A stretch of DNA of 64,000 nt from Petunia secreta. Its lineage: Eukaryota; Streptophyta; Magnoliopsida; Solanales; Solanaceae. The notes below the pieces were generated by a model. It did not search any database. It had not been told where the DNA came from and saw only the letters and a program-made list of their open reading frames with translations. Position numbers and translations under genes: made by a program. Positions 10,849 through 22,008 of this stretch are shown here, in pieces; the stretch's first letter is position 1; every line of letters begins with the position of its first letter. The stretch is taken from NCBI GenBank assembly GCA_029990175.1, contig JARKIP010000010.1, positions 48,788,001-48,852,000 on the forward strand, given 5' to 3'.

Positions 10849-12936
10849 TGTTGACACCCAATTTTGTCCCTCTGTTTTTCGTAACTTGGCTATATTTAAT
10901 TAAACTTGATAATAGTAATTTTTCAAATAAAATTGCATTATAACCGGTATTTATGGGCATAATACTATTACTAATCCTCTATTTATATTATCCCTCGCTT
11001 AATTGCGACTATATTACATAATTGCATCATTTAGGCTATTTTCTAAAATACGTATGCTATTTGTGTAATTTAATGCATTACGATATCGTTTAATAATTAT
11101 ATGTGGCTATTAATGATTAATTAGTATTATATTTGAGTTCATCTATATTTAATTGTGATTAAATATATTTATTTATAATTATTTATAAAATTTCCTATTT
11201 TATGCTAATTATTTATATTTACAAGTATTTTTAAATACTAGCCAAGTCGTTAATTTACAACTATATTTCTACTACATCTAGTCCCCATCATCATATTTTG
11301 TCCACATATGCACCACATAAGCCCCACCTAAGTTTACACCTCACTATACACACTTATACTACACGCGTACAACCTATTCAAGCTCGATGGTACGACCCCC
11401 CAATGCGCCGTAACTCCCTCTACACATCAGCATACACATTTGCATATGTATGTGCCTACATGGCAAGATCTAGACCCTCTATTCATTTAATCCGAGGGAC
11501 GAAATAATTTCTTTCCTTTTACATCTATACACACACACTCCCACACCCGAAACCCTAAATCATTTTTCCCCTCTCCCTCACCCCTTATCAGCCGACACCT
11601 TCATCACACGCTCTCTCCCCCTTTCTTATCTTCCACATCCAAATACGCCATATCTCCACCGTGACTCCACCATTCTCTCCACCATTCACGCCATCTGCTC
11701 GACCCTCTCTCTCTCTTGTCGTTTTCACACAGGAAAAGGGAAATGAATCCCTCCTTTCTCGCTTTCCATGGAAACCGAAAAGGAAGAAAAGGGATTGAAG
11801 CAATATCATCAAATCCGAGCACAAACGAAGCAAAGAATCATGGAAATCTCAACGTTTACACATGAACAAGGCAAGTAATTAATGATTCAAACTTGGAAAT
11901 GTTGAAAACGGGCAGATTTGGGGGCGACCCGACCCGGTTTTGTCAATCTTGACCCGATCAGGTAACGTCTTTCATTTTTGTTTTATTTCTTCTACTGTTT
12001 TTGACTCATTGAGTTTTCATAGAAGTAACATGTTATTATCCTGATTAAATTTCATGTTTGGTGTGATTATTACCTTTAGGCTGTTTCAAATTGAATTGAG
12101 TATGCGAGTCGTGATAAATGCTCGACTATACGTAATTCGTGTATCAAACTCATGATTAGTCTAGTTGAGCCTCGAATCATTGCTGAATCGTTTGGAGTGT
12201 TTTAGCGTGAAATTAAGTGTCGAATATGACACTCGCCTACTTGAATTTGCATTAGTTTAACCGAGTCGAGAAGCGACTGTTTGGCAGTGATTCCTATTGC
12301 TTAGGCTTTTATACATATGCAATGTTTGCCCGTTTAGTTACTTTGTTGTTAAAAGTTCTTGCCTTGGACTTGAAATAGTCACTGTGCATATGGAGTTATA
12401 AATTCAATAAATAACTAACGACTCTTTGCAATGTATACATACACGCATATATCATCTGGTTGAATTCTTAAAAGATAGACGAGATTAGCAAAGTCAGCAT
12501 GCTCAAATCAGAATTTTGAAAAGATTTTTATCAAATCACTTTTCTTATTTAAAAGATATTTGTACTGATATTTAGAGGCTAGTTTTATTTGTGAGAATGT
12601 ATTATTGCCAATATACTCCTTAATTTCAGAACTGAATGTGGTCTGTTTTAGTTGTATAATTACTGATTGCAATATCCCCCTAATCACTCAAACCGACAGC
12701 TTGATTTACCCTAGTTTCCTTTTAAAGAAATTACTGATTTTACTTTTCCTTTTCGGGTGAGATTTTGAAATTCAAATAGCCTATCCCAACAACTATATAA
12801 ACAGACCACTCTCTTCACCTTTGAGATAACTTCACAGGCTGTCTCAACATTCTGTAAGCACCTCTCATATTAGCCTTACTCTCTCACGTTTGCTTGGGTT
12901 CACTGATTACAAACTGGGATGAAGTTCATCTCTATT
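10849..12936 (+). repeat. 3' LTR of element A, left part
   Basis: Starts TGTTGACACCCAATTTTGTC. From 12648 it matches window position 1 onward. The rest corresponds to the LTR part missing at the left edge. Around 11500-11830 it has a C/T-rich leader-like stretch with CACACACAC and CTCTCTCTCTC runs, which yields chance minus-strand frames (11588-11833) that I do not accept as genes. The LTR is interrupted at 12936 by element B. Confidence 0.88.
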
Positions 12937-15567
12937 TGACACGACCGGAAATCCGGTTAGGTCGTGCGGGCACCCGACATCCTCCCCAAGACCCGTCGGG
13001 CGAATCCCTACTAATTTAATTAGGAAAATAAATATAACAATTTATAAATAAGGACAAGACTTAAAACAAAAATACAGACATACTGATACCTCTAAGCTGT
13101 ACAAAAGAAATTACAGCTGACTACCTAACATACTAGATTTAGATCTATCCAGACTTGACATCTAAGAGTATAAAAGAAGACAGATACCTCCTGAAGTGAG
13201 TAAAATGCAACTGAAATAATAAACAATAAACTGGTGGCCATCTGGAATAAAAGCTGGCTCACCCTGACAGCTGAAGTCGTCTTCGCTCGTTCACAACGTG
13301 ACGAACTCAATCCTGGAGCAAACCGGCTGAAACGAAATAGATAGATAAGAAACAAACAACACACAAGGGTGAGTCAAAAAGACTCAATAAGTGGGGCAGA
13401 CTAGCCACCTCAAAGATTAGGATAGCTAGCCAGGGAGAAGAAACATATAAACCAAATTCCTCTTATTTAAATTATAAAAAGGCAGAGCCAGATAATAACC
13501 GAGAACACGTATGAAGCCATAAACTCAACCAGGAATACGAGCCAGAAACATATCAAAAAATAAGCAATGCACGTATAAGCAGAACAATAGTTATATATCA
13601 CAACTCTACACAATGGCATGAAATGAAATGAAATGAGATGAAATGAAATGAAATGAAATATGATGCAAAGGGTCACATGTGCCTGTAATCCCATCTCGAA
13701 GCGGAATACTCCTGCATTCGAGGGGAATCCAATCTGATAACCAATTGGAGTGGAATACTCCTGCTCCTGGGGCGGAATACTCCTGCACCCGATATAATAT
13801 AAACTAGAGACGGAATACTCTTGCACTCTTTTGGGGCGGAATACTCCTGCACCCGATATAATGTAAAGCTGAGGCGGAATACTCCTGCACTCAGTATCTG
13901 ACATAAGAGCGGAATGCTCCTCCTCCTAGGGCGGAATAGTCCTGCACCCAATATGATATAAACAAGAGGCGGAATACTCCTGCACTCTCATGGGGCGGAA
14001 TACTCCTGCACCCGATAAAATGTAAACCAGAGGCGGAATGCTCCTCCTCCTAGGGCGGAATAGTCCTACACACAATATGATATAAACCAGAGGCGGAATA
14101 CTCATGCACTCTCATGGGGCGGAATACTCCTGCACCCGATAAAATGTAAACCAGAGGCGGAATACTCCTGCACTCTCCTGGGGCGGAATACTCCTGCTCC
14201 CAATATGATATGCAATGTAATGCATCTGAATGACGTATAATGCATATGTATGCAATGTGATGCAATAATAACCCTTCACCGGCGCAAGACTCTCGTCGAC
14301 AGCCGGGAAGTAGATTCCAACTCACAGCCAGAGTACAATGCTCAGATCCTCAATGCAATACCAATAACAGGACATAACATATAATATACAATGTAAATCC
14401 AAAGCTAAGGCGTAATGAGTACGCCTATCGGCAGCTACACACGTAAGGAACACGTGGTAGGAAATCCACGAGGTCAGGTGCCTCCAAAGAAATAGATATA
14501 AACACTTACCTTGTTATAAAGTTAGCACAGTTACTTAACAACCGCTCAATGATCCTGTTGTATTCAATAAGCAGAAAACTATATCAAATAAGGCTAAAGA
14601 CTTCATTCCCCATATCTTAGGGTAATCCGGTTATGAACCTGATACCCTATTCGCATACGCAATACGCAGGCCAGGCTTATGTACAGGGTTTAAGGTCACA
14701 TAACCAAACCCTAAATAAATTTCATTTATATGTTGCCCATAATTCACTGAGTACGAATATATAATCAATTTCATTATCGGGGTCCATTTGACCCTTTAAA
14801 CTATTAATTGAACTTATTAAAACGATCTTTAATATTCAAAGTTTTACCGTTAAAATATATTCAAACACACGTAATAAACTCAAATAATGCATTGAGATCA
14901 TTACCTGAATGTTTCAGGGCAAAAATTCTACTTTTCTCCGGCTCCTTTCACATTTTCTGGCATTTTTTCTGATAATTATCTCTGTTTCTCTTTCCTCGCT
15001 CATGTTTCTGTTCATATTGTTTCTCGTCCTTAGCTTAAACCCCCTCCGCCTAACTTTCCAATTTCATTCTTTTCCCAATAAATTCGCTGCTACGGTAAAA
15101 ATTAAAACAGCACTCTACGATATTCGAAATAATTCCAACTTTTGCATACCAGTTATACAAATATATATAGCATACTCGCGAAGGCGGATCTCAAATTGGG
15201 TTCCCGAAACTCAAGATCCGAATTTAAATAGAAAAAAGTCAAATTATTTAAGTTTCGGCATTTTAGCGGAAACTAGCCGAACAACCTCGAAATTCATTTT
15301 CAAAAGTTTACAAAAGTACCAAATAATGATACGAACCTAACAGTGCTTTCGGATTTCGAATCGGGGCTCATTCGCCAAAATCGAGCTCGAAAATCTCTTT
15401 TTAATATTTATCGATAATAAAAACTGAAACCTCCGATGCCTACCAAACAAGGTCTGATTTAGCTCAAATTTTACAGATAAGTCTCAATGGACCTTATGAA
15501 TATTTTAAAATTATCGGCATGCCAATCGGAGTCCTAACTTCCAAAACGACTAACCGAGGTCGTTTCA
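12937..15567 (-). repeat. 3' LTR of element B
   Basis: 2631 bp, beginning TGACACG on the plus strand and ending GTTTCA at 15567. It is about 110 bp longer than its partner, mainly from extra minisatellite units. The plus-strand frames at 14909-15340 and 15519-15779 fall in LTR or adjacent sequence and have no family resemblance. Confidence 0.9.
13695..14210 (-). repeat. Expanded minisatellite in the 3' LTR of B
   Basis: Same GCGGAATACTCCTGC core as in the solo LTR, but with more copies. A compound unit containing GCGGAATGCTCCTCCTCCTA occurs at about 13911 and again at about 14034, which points to unequal exchange or slippage. Confidence 0.88.
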
Positions 15568-15583
15568 TTCTCCTCCACTTAAA
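15568..15583 (-). other. Polypurine tract of element B
   Basis: Reverse complement reads TTAAGTGGAGGAGAA immediately before the LTR start TGAAACG. A palindromic TTCGTCCTCGAACGA block lies at about 15589-15603; such a block is common just before the 3' LTR of chromovirus-type elements, from memory. Confidence 0.7.
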
Positions 15584-16435
15584 CTCTTGTTCGTCCTCGA
15601 ACGAGCCTAAGTCTAAAGAAAAATTTGCACAGATAATAAAACAACTTGCACGACCTTCATATGGTACTCCACAGACATTATCTCATGATTGCAGAATCAG
15701 AATTATAACACGAACACTGAACTCTTGTAATAAAATATATCTGGATAATATAATAACACCATTGCGCAGCTTATTTTGACTAACTGACCCTTCATCGATC
15801 ACGAGAGGAGAGTTTTACTTTTTCGAAACAGAGATACATGGAACTTTGGATGGATTAACATGATTCAGCCGATAATCACCTCTTTGATATACCTTTCGAT
15901 ATAGAACAGGTCGATGGAACTAAGAATTAGCTCACGCTTAATGCAATAGGGGAGCTTTTGAAGTACCTGGTCACTACACACTATAGAAGATTTGATGCAA
16001 GCTATATTATTTTTACGAACGCACTATGCAACATCTCAGTTGATGTTAGTGTTGTTCTGCAAGATCCTTGTGGGAGTGTAGTTACTTATATCCGAATGTA
16101 TGTCAAAGGTTCTTCTTAAAAGAGTCTATCATATAAGGATAAGGATCGTGCAAATACTACTGGATAGTATGCTGCATACCAGGAATGATCTTCAGACTGA
16201 ATATCTATTTCAGGGTATTGTCTTTGAATTGAAAATATTATGACTTGGAAAAGTGAAAATAAAAGAGACATATAGTTGGACCATGAGCTGAGGAAAAATA
16301 CCAACAACAAAGTTGATTACATGTGCACTTATAATGCTAAAGTAACTTCTCAAAGAATTGAGGTGTGAAGGAGATATGCCAATGACGGATGGACGACAAG
16401 CTGCACTAGACCTTTAACTCTAAATTTTCATTAAG
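15584..16435. other. Non-coding internal sequence of B near its 3' LTR
   Basis: No coding region is supported on either strand. Contains the TTCGTCCTCGAACGA palindrome and low-complexity A/T-rich DNA. Confidence 0.4.
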
Positions 16436-16790
16436 TAAAACAGTGTCAGTATGAAGATCCAGTTCTAGTTGAATACAGACAGATAGCCAAAAGAAAATCG
16501 GAGTCACCATACAGGGTTACTATTGACGGTTTTTTCATGTATAACGATAGACTTTGTGTTCCTGATGGTGAAGATTTACGTGAACAGATTATGATAGAGG
16601 CACATTATTTCAAATACACTGTTCATCCAGGTTCGACTAAGATATACCACGATCTTAAGCAGATTTATTGGTGGGACGGAATGAAGTGTGATATAGCAGA
16701 ATTTATGGCTCAGTGTTCTAATTGCCAGCAAGTTAAAGTCGTGTCATCTTTCCAGACTTTATGCTTTCAGCGAATAGGTACGTATATATG
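16436..16790 (+). pseudogene. Gypsy (chromovirus-type) integrase N-terminal fragment, antisense to B
   Basis: The plus-strand reading begins near QYEDPVLVEYRQIAKRKSE, continues into MYNDRLCVPDGEDLREQI, then shows the HHCC zinc-binding domain: EAHYFKYTVHPGSTKIYHDL and, 25-30 residues on, AQCSNCQQVK. Both His and both Cys are present. Integrases use this domain ahead of the DDE catalytic core. No catalytic core follows: the frame stops at 16789-16791. It runs opposite to element B, so it is either a separate nested fragment or the result of rearrangement. Confidence 0.75.
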
Positions 16791-16879
16791 ATCAGGCTGC
16801 CAGTTTATCTCTAGCATTAATAGATTATTAGTGGGTTTAGCAATGATCGACACTCATTGTAGGTTTCTGTCGTGGTTCC

Positions 16880-16915
16880 TAGGTTGGGTCGTGACAAAAG
16901 TGGTATCAACACCTT
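16880..16915 (+). other. LTR-end plus primer-site-like motif, plus strand
   Basis: GGTTGGGTCGTGACA is followed by AAAGTGGTATCAACACC. This resembles an LTR terminus followed by the common initiator-Met primer site (TGGTATCAGAGC), with changes at its 3' end. It may be the relic of the gypsy element that supplied the integrase fragment upstream. Confidence 0.4.
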
Positions 16916-18429
16916 AGAGATTTAGTTTACCATTCAGTATTTGGAAGAAGACTCCTCCACTGAAAGCACAAAATCATGCAGCTATTTGAATAGGAATACC
17001 CGTCCCCGCACAGTCTGCTAGACTAAAGAAGATTTAGCTAAAAGCTGAACGTAGGTAGACCTAAGCTACCAACTATCCTTTCGAGTTTCCAAACAGCTGC
17101 AACTCTCAAGTCACAACTCCATATATTTTCTATAAGCACCACCGCCCGATAGCTCAATTTATGAGTCGGACGACACTCTCCATTACCCTTAGTAGCCTTG
17201 AAACACAATAATGTGCTTATCTGGAAAGCACGCACTCTGACTCAATGCAGGGAACATCACAATAGGTTACTGACCGCCTAAGTTCACCAGTGTCGAACAA
17301 AGAAGAGATGGCAATGGACTGAGGATAGAAATAATTAGAGCTTTAGGAAGCTCATCTTCTAATCTGCTTGGCTACCAGAGCTAGACTACTTTCAGGTCAT
17401 GCTAGCCAAAGAATTGCAATTGAAGAGATGGATATTAAATGAGCTTTATGGAACAAAATCTATGTCAATTTAACCTCCCAATAAAAAGAAAACTCTTACA
17501 ATTTACCAAAAAACCCTTTTATACCGTGACAAACTTGTAGAATAACATGACTCTACTAGCATCTCGAACCAAGAGGAGACACAAACATCGAATATCACTT
17601 ACTAACCACTTTACATCGGAAGAAACAATGACACTTTCTGATGGTGACGAATAAGAATCTCATCATCCTACCGACACTGAGTTCCAAATAGAGGTAGACT
17701 GACTTGACATTATAACAGAATGAGGCACAACAAGAGTCCAAGCAAAAAATACCGATACTCACTCACAAATCTCTCACATGTCCAAATAAACTAGTAGGGT
17801 CATCGTAAATTCCAGGAATAAATTATATCAGAAGCTCACCCCTCTACCGCAACCGATTCTTAATAGAAACGAGATCCAAGGAAACCATCGAAACATGATA
17901 AGACAAACCATTTCCAGATCGATCGAAAGAATCAAATCTTACTCACATTTAAGAGAAGAAGAAATCTCAAGATCTACTATATCGGATACCTCAGCATCCC
18001 GCCAGACAAGCAGTTCATAGAACTGCCTCTGCAGCTGAGCGGATTTACTACCCTGACAATCACTTTCTGAAGAACCACTGTGCCACCACACTCTCAACCT
18101 CTACTGGATGGTGGCATTTCTTTTGCTGATTGAGATCTAAATGAAATCGCCTGCGACTGTGCAAGTGCCTGATGACAAGAGAAGGGACGAATGCCTACTT
18201 GCCAGAGTAAGGGAGAACTCTACCAAAAGATAACAGGCTCGCGGCAATGATAATAACCTTTTCAGTGAAAATGGAAGCTGGACAGATTGTTGATAGCTAC
18301 AAAGTGAAAAACTGAGTCTGATATTGACGAACTACTGGCGCACTCTAAGAATCGCGTGACACAAGCTGAGATAACCTGGAAGGTGACCTCCCAAAATAAT
18401 CAGAACTCTTACCTCCAAATGAGGTACCA
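16916..18429. other. Degenerate internal sequence of B
   Basis: No frame over about 65 codons. On the minus strand it should be the gag C-terminal region and beyond, but I cannot align it by eye to any domain. Confidence 0.35.
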
Positions 18430-19240
18430 CGGTTGTCCACTAGGGTCTCTTTCTCTCTCGCTCTAACTTATGGAATTCCTAATACTTCTGAGCAATATCA
18501 ACAACAACATCAAATAAAGTTCTGACCTCAATCTCTCGAGCCATCTGGGACCTCAAGGAAGAAGGAAGGTCACCAATAAATCTTTGAACATTCTCGGAAG
18601 GTTCATCGACTAGTTCTAGTGCATATTCAGCCATTCTATAAAGTTCAATCTCATATTCTGAAGCACCAACAGGCTAACCGACAGGCTACCCTGTCCAATC
18701 TACCCAAACTGGCAACACTTTTCATCTCGCTCGCTACTCGAAAGGAACTTTTCCACGAATCGCTCGATATAATCAAAAGCCTGAAGGATACGCTGGGATC
18801 ATTTTATTTTAAAAAAATCACGAGGTTTATCAGATGCATTGCTTAAGAATATCGAAAGGTTCAATTGGGTAAAATAATGCAGCCTCTTTGGGCACTCGGA
18901 CCGAGCCATTACTCAGGCTAACTGACCAGCCAGAATAACTAGAGGCATAATACATGCTGCCTGCGGAACATACTTTATTGCGGCAATATTAAAAACTGGA
19001 ATAGGAGCTCCCTGAGACCGAACATCTACATCTGCGGCAACCTGGTAAGCTGCCTAGTGAAGAAGAGTTTCTTGCGGTATCTATCTCACCAAGATTCTCG
19101 TAAAAGCATCGTAGAGAGCCAAGGGAACCACAAGGCCCTACTCCCTTGCCCATCGGGAGCTCGTACAACTGGGACCTCCGTAACTAGATCGTCAGCACGA
19201 TCAAAAACTCTCGGGGCTTCATCAGTGCTAGCCCCACGCT
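18430..19240 (-). pseudogene. Degenerate gag of element B
   Basis: The minus strand shows a broken but recognizable gag core: EYALELVDEPSENVQRFIGD, then SLRSQMAREIEVRTLF and KLERERKRP. These correspond to the C-terminal half of the Retrotrans_gag domain in Del/Tekay-type elements (arrangement from memory). Farther upstream on the minus strand (about 19130-19240) is a Pro/Val-rich stretch (TEVPVVRAPDGQ) typical of the gag N-terminal part. Stops and frameshifts interrupt it throughout, and no zinc knuckle is seen. The 250 bases between it and the primer site (19241-19476) would be its leader. Confidence 0.5.
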
Positions 19241-19476
19241 AGACTGCTTCGTCTTGAACTCATACCGTTTGCTGATTTGTCGTACGAGGGTTCACAATTA
19301 CCACGAAGGAATTAACAAAAATAATTTTGCATCCTAGACTGACGCACGATCAGAAAAAAAGGAAGTGAAACTTCCTAAATGCCATCATAGCCTCTCGTAG
19401 ATAAGTACGGACGTCTACGTACCCATCAGCCAGACTCTACTAGATACTGTCTTAGTCTGGACAGACTCATAACCGG

Positions 19477-19488
19477 GATCTGATACCA
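19477..19488 (-). other. Primer-binding site of element B
   Basis: The minus strand reads TGGTATCAGATC two bases after the LTR end. It matches the initiator tRNA-Met type (TGGTATCAGAGC) at all but one base. It fixes the minus orientation of B. Confidence 0.85.
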
Positions 19489-19490
19489 AC

Positions 19491-22008
19491 TAACACGACC
19501 CGGAATCCGGTTAGACCGTGCCGGAACCGACATCCTCCCCAAGACCCGTCGAGCGAACCCTTACTAATTTAATTAGGAAAATAAATATAACAATTCATAA
19601 ATAAGGAAAAGACTTAAAACAAAAACACAGACATACTGATACCTCTAAGCTGTACAAAAGAAATTACAGCTGACTACCCAACATACTAGGTTTAGGGCTA
19701 TCCAGACTAGACATCTAAGAGTGCAAAAGAAGACAGATACCTCCTGAAGGGAGTAAAATGCAACTGAAATAATAAACAATAAACTGGTGGCCATCCGGAA
19801 TAAAAGCTGGCTCACCCTGACAGCTGAAGTCGTCTTCGCTCGTTCACAACGTGGCGAACTCAATCCTGGAGCAAACCTGCCGAAACGAAATAGATAAACA
19901 AAAAACAAATAACAAACAAGGGTGAGTCAAAAAGTCTCAATAAGTGGGGCAGACTAGCCACCTCAAAGAATAGGATAGCTAGCCAGGGAGAAGAAATATA
20001 TAAACCAAATTCCTCTTATTTAAATTATAAAAAGGCAGAGCCAAATAATAACCGAAAACACGTATGAAGCCATAAACTCAACCAGGAATACGAGCCAGAA
20101 ACATATCAACAAATAAGCAATGCACGTATAAGCAGAACAATAGTTATATACCACAAGTCTACACAATGGTATGAAATGAAATGAAATGAGATGAAATGAA
20201 ATATGATGCAAAGGGTCACATGTGCCCGTAATCCCATCTCGAAGCGGAATACTCCTGCATTCGAGAGGAATCCAATCTGATAACCAATTGGAGTGGAATA
20301 CTCCTGCTCCTGGGGCGGAATACTCCTGCACCCGATATAATATAAACTAGAGGCAGAATACTCCTGCACTCTCCTTGGGCGGAATACTCCTGCACCCGAT
20401 AAAATGTAAAGGTAAGGCGGAATACTCCTGCATTCAGTATCTGACATAAGAGCGGAATGCTCCTGCTCCTAGGGCGGAATACTCCTGCACCCAATATGAT
20501 ATAAACCAGAGGCGGAATACTCCTGCACTCTCCTGGGACGGAATACTCCTACACCCGATAAAATATAAACCAGATGCGGAATACTCCTGCACTCTCCTGT
20601 GGCGGAATACTCAGCTCCCAATATGATATGCAATGTAATGCATATGAATGACGTATAATGCATATGAATGCAATGTGATGCAATAATAATCCTTCACCGG
20701 CGCAAGACTCTCGTCGACAACCGGGAAGTAGATACCAACTCACAGCCATAGTACAATGCTCAGATCCTCAATGCAATAGCAACAACAAGATATAACATAT
20801 AATATACAATGCAAATCCAAAGCTAAGGCGTAATGAGTACGCCTACGGGCAGCTACACACGTAAGGAACACGTGGTAGGAAATCCACGAGGCCAGGTACC
20901 TCCAAAGAAATAGATATAAACACTTACATTGTTACAAAGTTGGCACAGTTACTCAACAACCGCTTTATCCTTTGGATTCACTGTCAAACGATCCTGCTGT
21001 ATTCAATAAGCAGAAAACTATATCAAATAAGGTTAAAGGCTTCATTCCCCACATCTTAGGGTAATCCCGTTTGGAACCTGATACCCTATTCGCATACGCA
21101 ATACGTAGGCCAGGCCTATGTACAGGGTTTAAGGTCACATAACCAAACCCTAAATAAATTACATTTATATGTTGCCCATAACTCACTGAGTGCGAATATA
21201 TAATCAATTTCATTATCGGGGTCCATTTGAACCTTTCAACTATTAATTGAACTTATTAAAATGATCTTTAATATTTAAAGTTTTACCGTTAAAATATATT
21301 CAAACACACGTAATAAACTCAAATAATGCATTAAGATCATTACCTGAATGTTTCAGGACAAAAATTCTACTTTTCTCCGGCTCCTTTCACATTTTTTGGC
21401 ATTTTTCCTGATAATTTTCTCTGTTTCTCGTTCCTTGCTCATGTTTCCGTTCACATTGTTTCTCGTAACAACCCCCGCCGCCTAACTTTCCAATTTCTTT
21501 CTTTTCTCTTTTTTTTTTTTTATAAATTCGCTGCTACGGTAAAAATTAAAACGACACCCTACGATATTTGAAATAATTCCAACTTTTGCATACCAGTTAT
21601 ACAAAATATATATAGCATACTCGCGAAGGCAGATCTCAAATCGGGTTCCCGAAACTCAAGATGCAAATTTAAATGGAAAAAAGTCTAATTATTTAACTTT
21701 CGGCATTTTACCGGAAACTAGTCGAACAACCTCGAAATTCACTTTCAAAAGTTCATAATCCAAATAATCATACGAACCTAACAGCGCTTTCGAATTTCGA
21801 ATCGGAGCTCATTCGCCAAAATGGAGCTCGAAAATCTCTTTTTAATATTTACCGACAATAAAAGCTGAAACCTCCGATGCCTACCAAACGAGGTTTGATT
21901 TAGCTCAAATTTTACAGATAAGTCTCAATGGACCTTATGAATATTTTAAAATTATCGGCATGCCAATCGGAGTCCTAACTTCCAAAACGACTAACCGAGG
22001 TCGTTTCA
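19491..22008 (-). repeat. 5' LTR of element B
   Basis: 2518 bp. On the plus strand it begins TAACACGACC, a one-base change from the TGACACGACC seen in the other two LTRs, and ends GGTCGTTTCA. The internal minisatellite lies at about 20238-20615. Confidence 0.9.
20238..20615 (-). repeat. Minisatellite in the 5' LTR of B
   Basis: About ten GCGGAATACTCCTGC-type cores with the same alternating spacers as the other two LTR copies, but fewer units than at 13695-14210. Confidence 0.88.

Larger units (their letters stand above)
12937..22008 (-). mobile_element. Element B: 9.07-kb LTR retrotransposon nested in A's 3' LTR
   Basis: The two ends are LTRs (12937-15567 and 19491-22008) alike to each other and to the solo LTR at 8272-10766. 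The target is A's LTR: CTATT at 12932-12936 and TTATT at 22009-22013, a 5-bp duplication with one transition. Orientation is minus: on that strand the primer site TGGTATCAGATC follows the LTR at 19477-19488, and a purine tract (AGTGGAGGAGAA) precedes the LTR at 15568-15580. The outer ends TGACACGACC and GGTCGTTTCA form a 10-bp imperfect inverted repeat. The internal 3.9 kb has a degenerate gag but no recognizable pol in the sense direction, so the copy is non-autonomous. Confidence 0.92.

Noticed and set aside
11588..11833. Minus-strand frames in A's LTR
   Set aside because: C/T-rich leader-like DNA; two frames open at once; no family resemblance.
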